DNA of 41,498 nucleotides from JBHPGW01 sp042569785 (GTDB taxonomy: Bacteria > Planctomycetota > Phycisphaerae > Sedimentisphaerales > Anaerobacaceae), in the NCBI GenBank assembly GCA_042569785.1, contig JBHPGW010000021.1:1-41498 (forward strand). Reading direction: 5' to 3'. How positions within the stretch are numbered: position 1 is the first letter of the stretch; every line of letters starts with the position of its first letter. Position numbers and translations under genes: made by a program. Below are positions 39,299 to 41,498 of this stretch, one piece after another. The notes beneath the pieces were generated by a model. The model searched no databases and was not told where the DNA came from. It worked only from the letters and a program-made list of their open reading frames with translations.

Positions 39299-41394
39299 GC
39301 ACTACACAAAACGAAAAAACAAAAAGCACATTTGACCTGGCGATGCCGGTGCAATTCTTAAAGGGTGTTGGCCCGGCTAAGGCTAAGATATTCGCCAAAT
39401 TGGGCATCGAAACAATAGCCGACCTGCTCGAATATTTCCCACGCGACTGGGTCTTTGCCCCGCAGGCGATAAAGATAAACCAGATCAAGCCGGACCGTGA
39501 TGTCACCATCATCGGCCTGGTAGAAGCAACCGACCTGATGAACTTCCGCAAACCCGCTATCTTCGAGGCTATGGTCGCAGACGATACAGGCCTATGCAGA
39601 GTAGTTTGGTTCCATGGCGGCTATCTGCAAAAGCAGATCAACGCCGGCGATTGTTTAATGCTTTCCGGAAAGGCAACCCTCTACAAACACCAGCTGCAGT
39701 TGACCAACCCGAAATTCATGATAATAAAAGAAGAAACCGAAAAACCATCCGAACATTTCAGCGGCGGAGTCTACCCCGCAAGCGGCAAATTAACATCGAT
39801 GCAGATAAAAAAAATAATCACGCCAATAATCCACGCGATCCCGCAGCTCATCGAAGAATTCTTCGACAAGGACTTCCTCCAACAGGCGAACCTCATTGAT
39901 AGAGCCGATGCCTTTTCGTCGATACACCTGCCGGACGACGAAGAAAAACTCGCCAAGGCTAAGAGGCGACTGAAATACGACGAACTGTTTTTAATGCAGC
40001 TGGCCCTGGCACTGCGCCGTTACGCGATGCGGCATTTTTCAGCTGCTCTGCCGATAAACAAAAGCGAAAGAATCGACACCCGAATCCGAAAACGATTTCC
40101 ATTTTTGCTCACCCAGGACCAGAACACCGTTATAGCCCAGATAACAGCCGACATGGCCAAAAGCATCCCCATGAACCGTCTGCTCCAGGGCGACGTAGGT
40201 TCCGGCAAAACCGCCGTCGCTCTCTACGCCGCACTGCTCGCTGTCGCCGACAAATGTCAAACCGCGATCATGGCACCGACCGAGATACTCGCAGCCCAGC
40301 ATTTGCTCAGTATCGAAAGATACTTAAAAGGCACCAAAGTCAAAGCCGCTCTGATAACATCAGCACTGACAGGCAAAAAGAGGAAACAGCTTCTAAACCA
40401 GATAAAGGCCGGCGAAATCGATATCGCCGTCGGAACTATCGCTCTGCTGAATGAGACAATCGAATTCAAAAAGCTCGGCCTGGTAATAATCGACGAGCAG
40501 CACAAGTTCGGCGTACATCAGCGGGCACAACTGCGCAAGAAAACCACGCCGCATTGCTTAGTAATGACTGCGACGCCTATCCCGCGTACCCTGGCGATGA
40601 CCGCGTTTGGCGACCTGGACGTTTCGATCATAAAGCACCGCCCGCCAGGCAGAGGCTCGGTAATTACAAGACGTGTCAGCAGAGCCGACCAGCCCAAAGC
40701 GGAAGAATTCATACGCCAGCGATTGATCGCGAAAAAACAAGCCTACTTCGTCTACCCAAGAATAACAAACACCGACGAAAACAGCATCCTAAAAGCCGCA
40801 ACCGACGAATACAAACACCTCTCAACTAACATCTACCCCGAATTCAAAGTAGCCCTACTCCACGGCCAAATGCCCTCTGAAAACAAACAAAGCATTATGG
40901 CCGACTTTAGAAAGGGTAAAATAAACGTCCTCGTTTCGACAGTAGTCATCGAAGTAGGCGTAGACGTCCCTAACGCTACGATGATGGTAATAGAAGGAGC
41001 CGACCGCTTCGGCCTGGCACAACTGCACCAGCTAAGAGGCAGAATAGGAAGAGGCCAATCAAAGTCATATTGCTTTTTGTTTACCGATACTGAGAATGAG
41101 ACTGTTAACGAAAGATTAGAAGTAATGACAAGAACAAACGACGGCTTCGAGATAGCAGAACACGACCTGAGACTGCGAGGCCCAGGCGAACTTTTCAGCA
41201 CAAGACAGCACGGCCTACCCGATTTAAAGATAGCCAATATTATAGACGACTACGACTTACTAACAATGGCAAGAAGAAACGCAACAGAAATGGTCACCAA
41301 AGACCCCATGCTAAAAAACCCAAAAAACAAAAACCTAAGAAAAATACTGGTCGAGAAATTCGGCGAGTCAATTGGCCTATCAAACATCGGATAG
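39295..41394 (+). CDS. recG: ATP-dependent DNA helicase RecG
   Basis: 699 residues. Drives branch migration and fork reversal at stalled replication forks. The N-terminal wedge/OB domain (about 50-150; LLEYFPRDW then VVWFHGGYLQKQINAGD) binds branched DNA. Superfamily 2 motifs follow: LLQGDVGSGK305TAVALYA (Walker A), IID400EQHKFGVHQR (box II), MTATPIPRTLAMTAFGDLDV (III), VSTVVIEVGVDVPNA (V) and QLRGRIGRGQSKSYCFLF (VI). The family-specific C-terminal RLRGPGELFSTRQHGLP is present. It begins within the pcm stop codon. Length is normal for RecG. Confidence 0.97.
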   Translation: MSTTQNEKTKSTFDLAMPVQFLKGVGPAKAKIFAKLGIETIADLLEYFPRDWVFAPQAIKINQIKPDRDVTIIGLVEATDLMNFRKPAIFEAMVADDTGLCRVVWFHGGYLQKQINAGDCLMLSGKATLYKHQLQLTNPKFMIIKEETEKPSEHFSGGVYPASGKLTSMQIKKIITPIIHAIPQLIEEFFDKDFLQQANLIDRADAFSSIHLPDDEEKLAKAKRRLKYDELFLMQLALALRRYAMRHFSAALPINKSERIDTRIRKRFPFLLTQDQNTVIAQITADMAKSIPMNRLLQGDVGSGKTAVALYAALLAVADKCQTAIMAPTEILAAQHLLSIERYLKGTKVKAALITSALTGKKRKQLLNQIKAGEIDIAVGTIALLNETIEFKKLGLVIIDEQHKFGVHQRAQLRKKTTPHCLVMTATPIPRTLAMTAFGDLDVSIIKHRPPGRGSVITRRVSRADQPKAEEFIRQRLIAKKQAYFVYPRITNTDENSILKAATDEYKHLSTNIYPEFKVALLHGQMPSENKQSIMADFRKGKINVLVSTVVIEVGVDVPNATMMVIEGADRFGLAQLHQLRGRIGRGQSKSYCFLFTDTENETVNERLEVMTRTNDGFEIAEHDLRLRGPGELFSTRQHGLPDLKIANIIDDYDLLTMARRNATEMVTKDPMLKNPKNKNLRKILVEKFGESIGLSNIG

Positions 41395-41498
41395 AAACAT
41401 ATATTGTAGATTAGATTATTCTTTAATTCGCAGAATTCGTGGATTTTTGTTTTTTTTGATTTTGGCGAATGTTTGTTTTTGGGGTTTAAATTGGGATT
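41395..41498. other. Tail of the window after recG
   Basis: About 100 AT-rich bases with no gene. TTCGCAGAATTCGTGG near 41429-41444 is a repeat-like fragment and a T-rich tract follows. No terminator hairpin was recognised after recG. The window ends here. Confidence 0.5.

Overview
The window reads as chromosomal DNA from an uncultured-type member of the Planctomycetota, most likely class Phycisphaerae. This is inferred from style, not from a marker gene: a Tat-exported sulfatase with a twin-arginine start of the form MDRRDFLK, an RNI-like leucine-rich-repeat protein fused to thioredoxin, several small lipoproteins with HEAT-like repeats, and the particular layout of the cell-wall genes. G+C is moderate by eye and intergenic spaces are rich in short palindromic repeats.

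Layout. 1-3412: a long palindrome and dispersed repeats, a zinc-ribbon/bacterial PH membrane protein, and a sulfatase that sits between the 3' end of that gene and a damaged second copy of the same 3' end. 3413-6188 (minus): a solitary GroES-like protein and topA. 6730-9126: secreted LRR-TlpA fusion. 9163-11559 (minus): proA-proB, whose promoter lies beside a divergent promoter for tRNA-Gly(TCC). 11729 to about 14990: an accessory, AT-richer island directly after the tRNA with three GNAT acetyltransferases, a methyltransferase, gene stubs and a possible IS end. It finishes at a junction where a truncated dapF meets a truncated ECF sigma factor tail to tail.

15610-21167 (plus): a reduced division cluster, mraZ - small ORF - rsmH - LysM protein - ftsL-like - ftsI - glycosyltransferase, led by a promoter that carries MraZ-type repeats. 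21174-26871 (minus): the elongation cluster, coiled-coil protein - 50-aa membrane protein - mreB - mreC - mreD - mrdA, convergent with the division cluster, so the two class B transpeptidases end almost tail to tail. Together these build and guide peptidoglycan synthesis.

27200-30911 (minus): orphan DNA methyltransferase - lnt - HEAT lipoprotein, joined by short overlaps. 30980-31723: a lipoprotein gene framed by two copies of the methyltransferase promoter/start region. 31864-33105: alkaline phosphatase. 33345-34211 (minus): a single-chain nucleotidyltransferase-HEPN protein. 34470-36359: ilvC and a lipoprotein. 36436-36813 (minus): RNase P RNA. 36861-38468 (minus): nadB. 38636-41394 (plus): pcm-recG.

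No CRISPR array, prophage or complete transposase gene was seen. The most notable observations are two genes that each lie between copies of a neighbouring gene's end, the dapF/sigma junction, the LRR-thioredoxin fusion, the MNT-HEPN fusion, and a sulfatase whose conserved active-site His is replaced by Asn.
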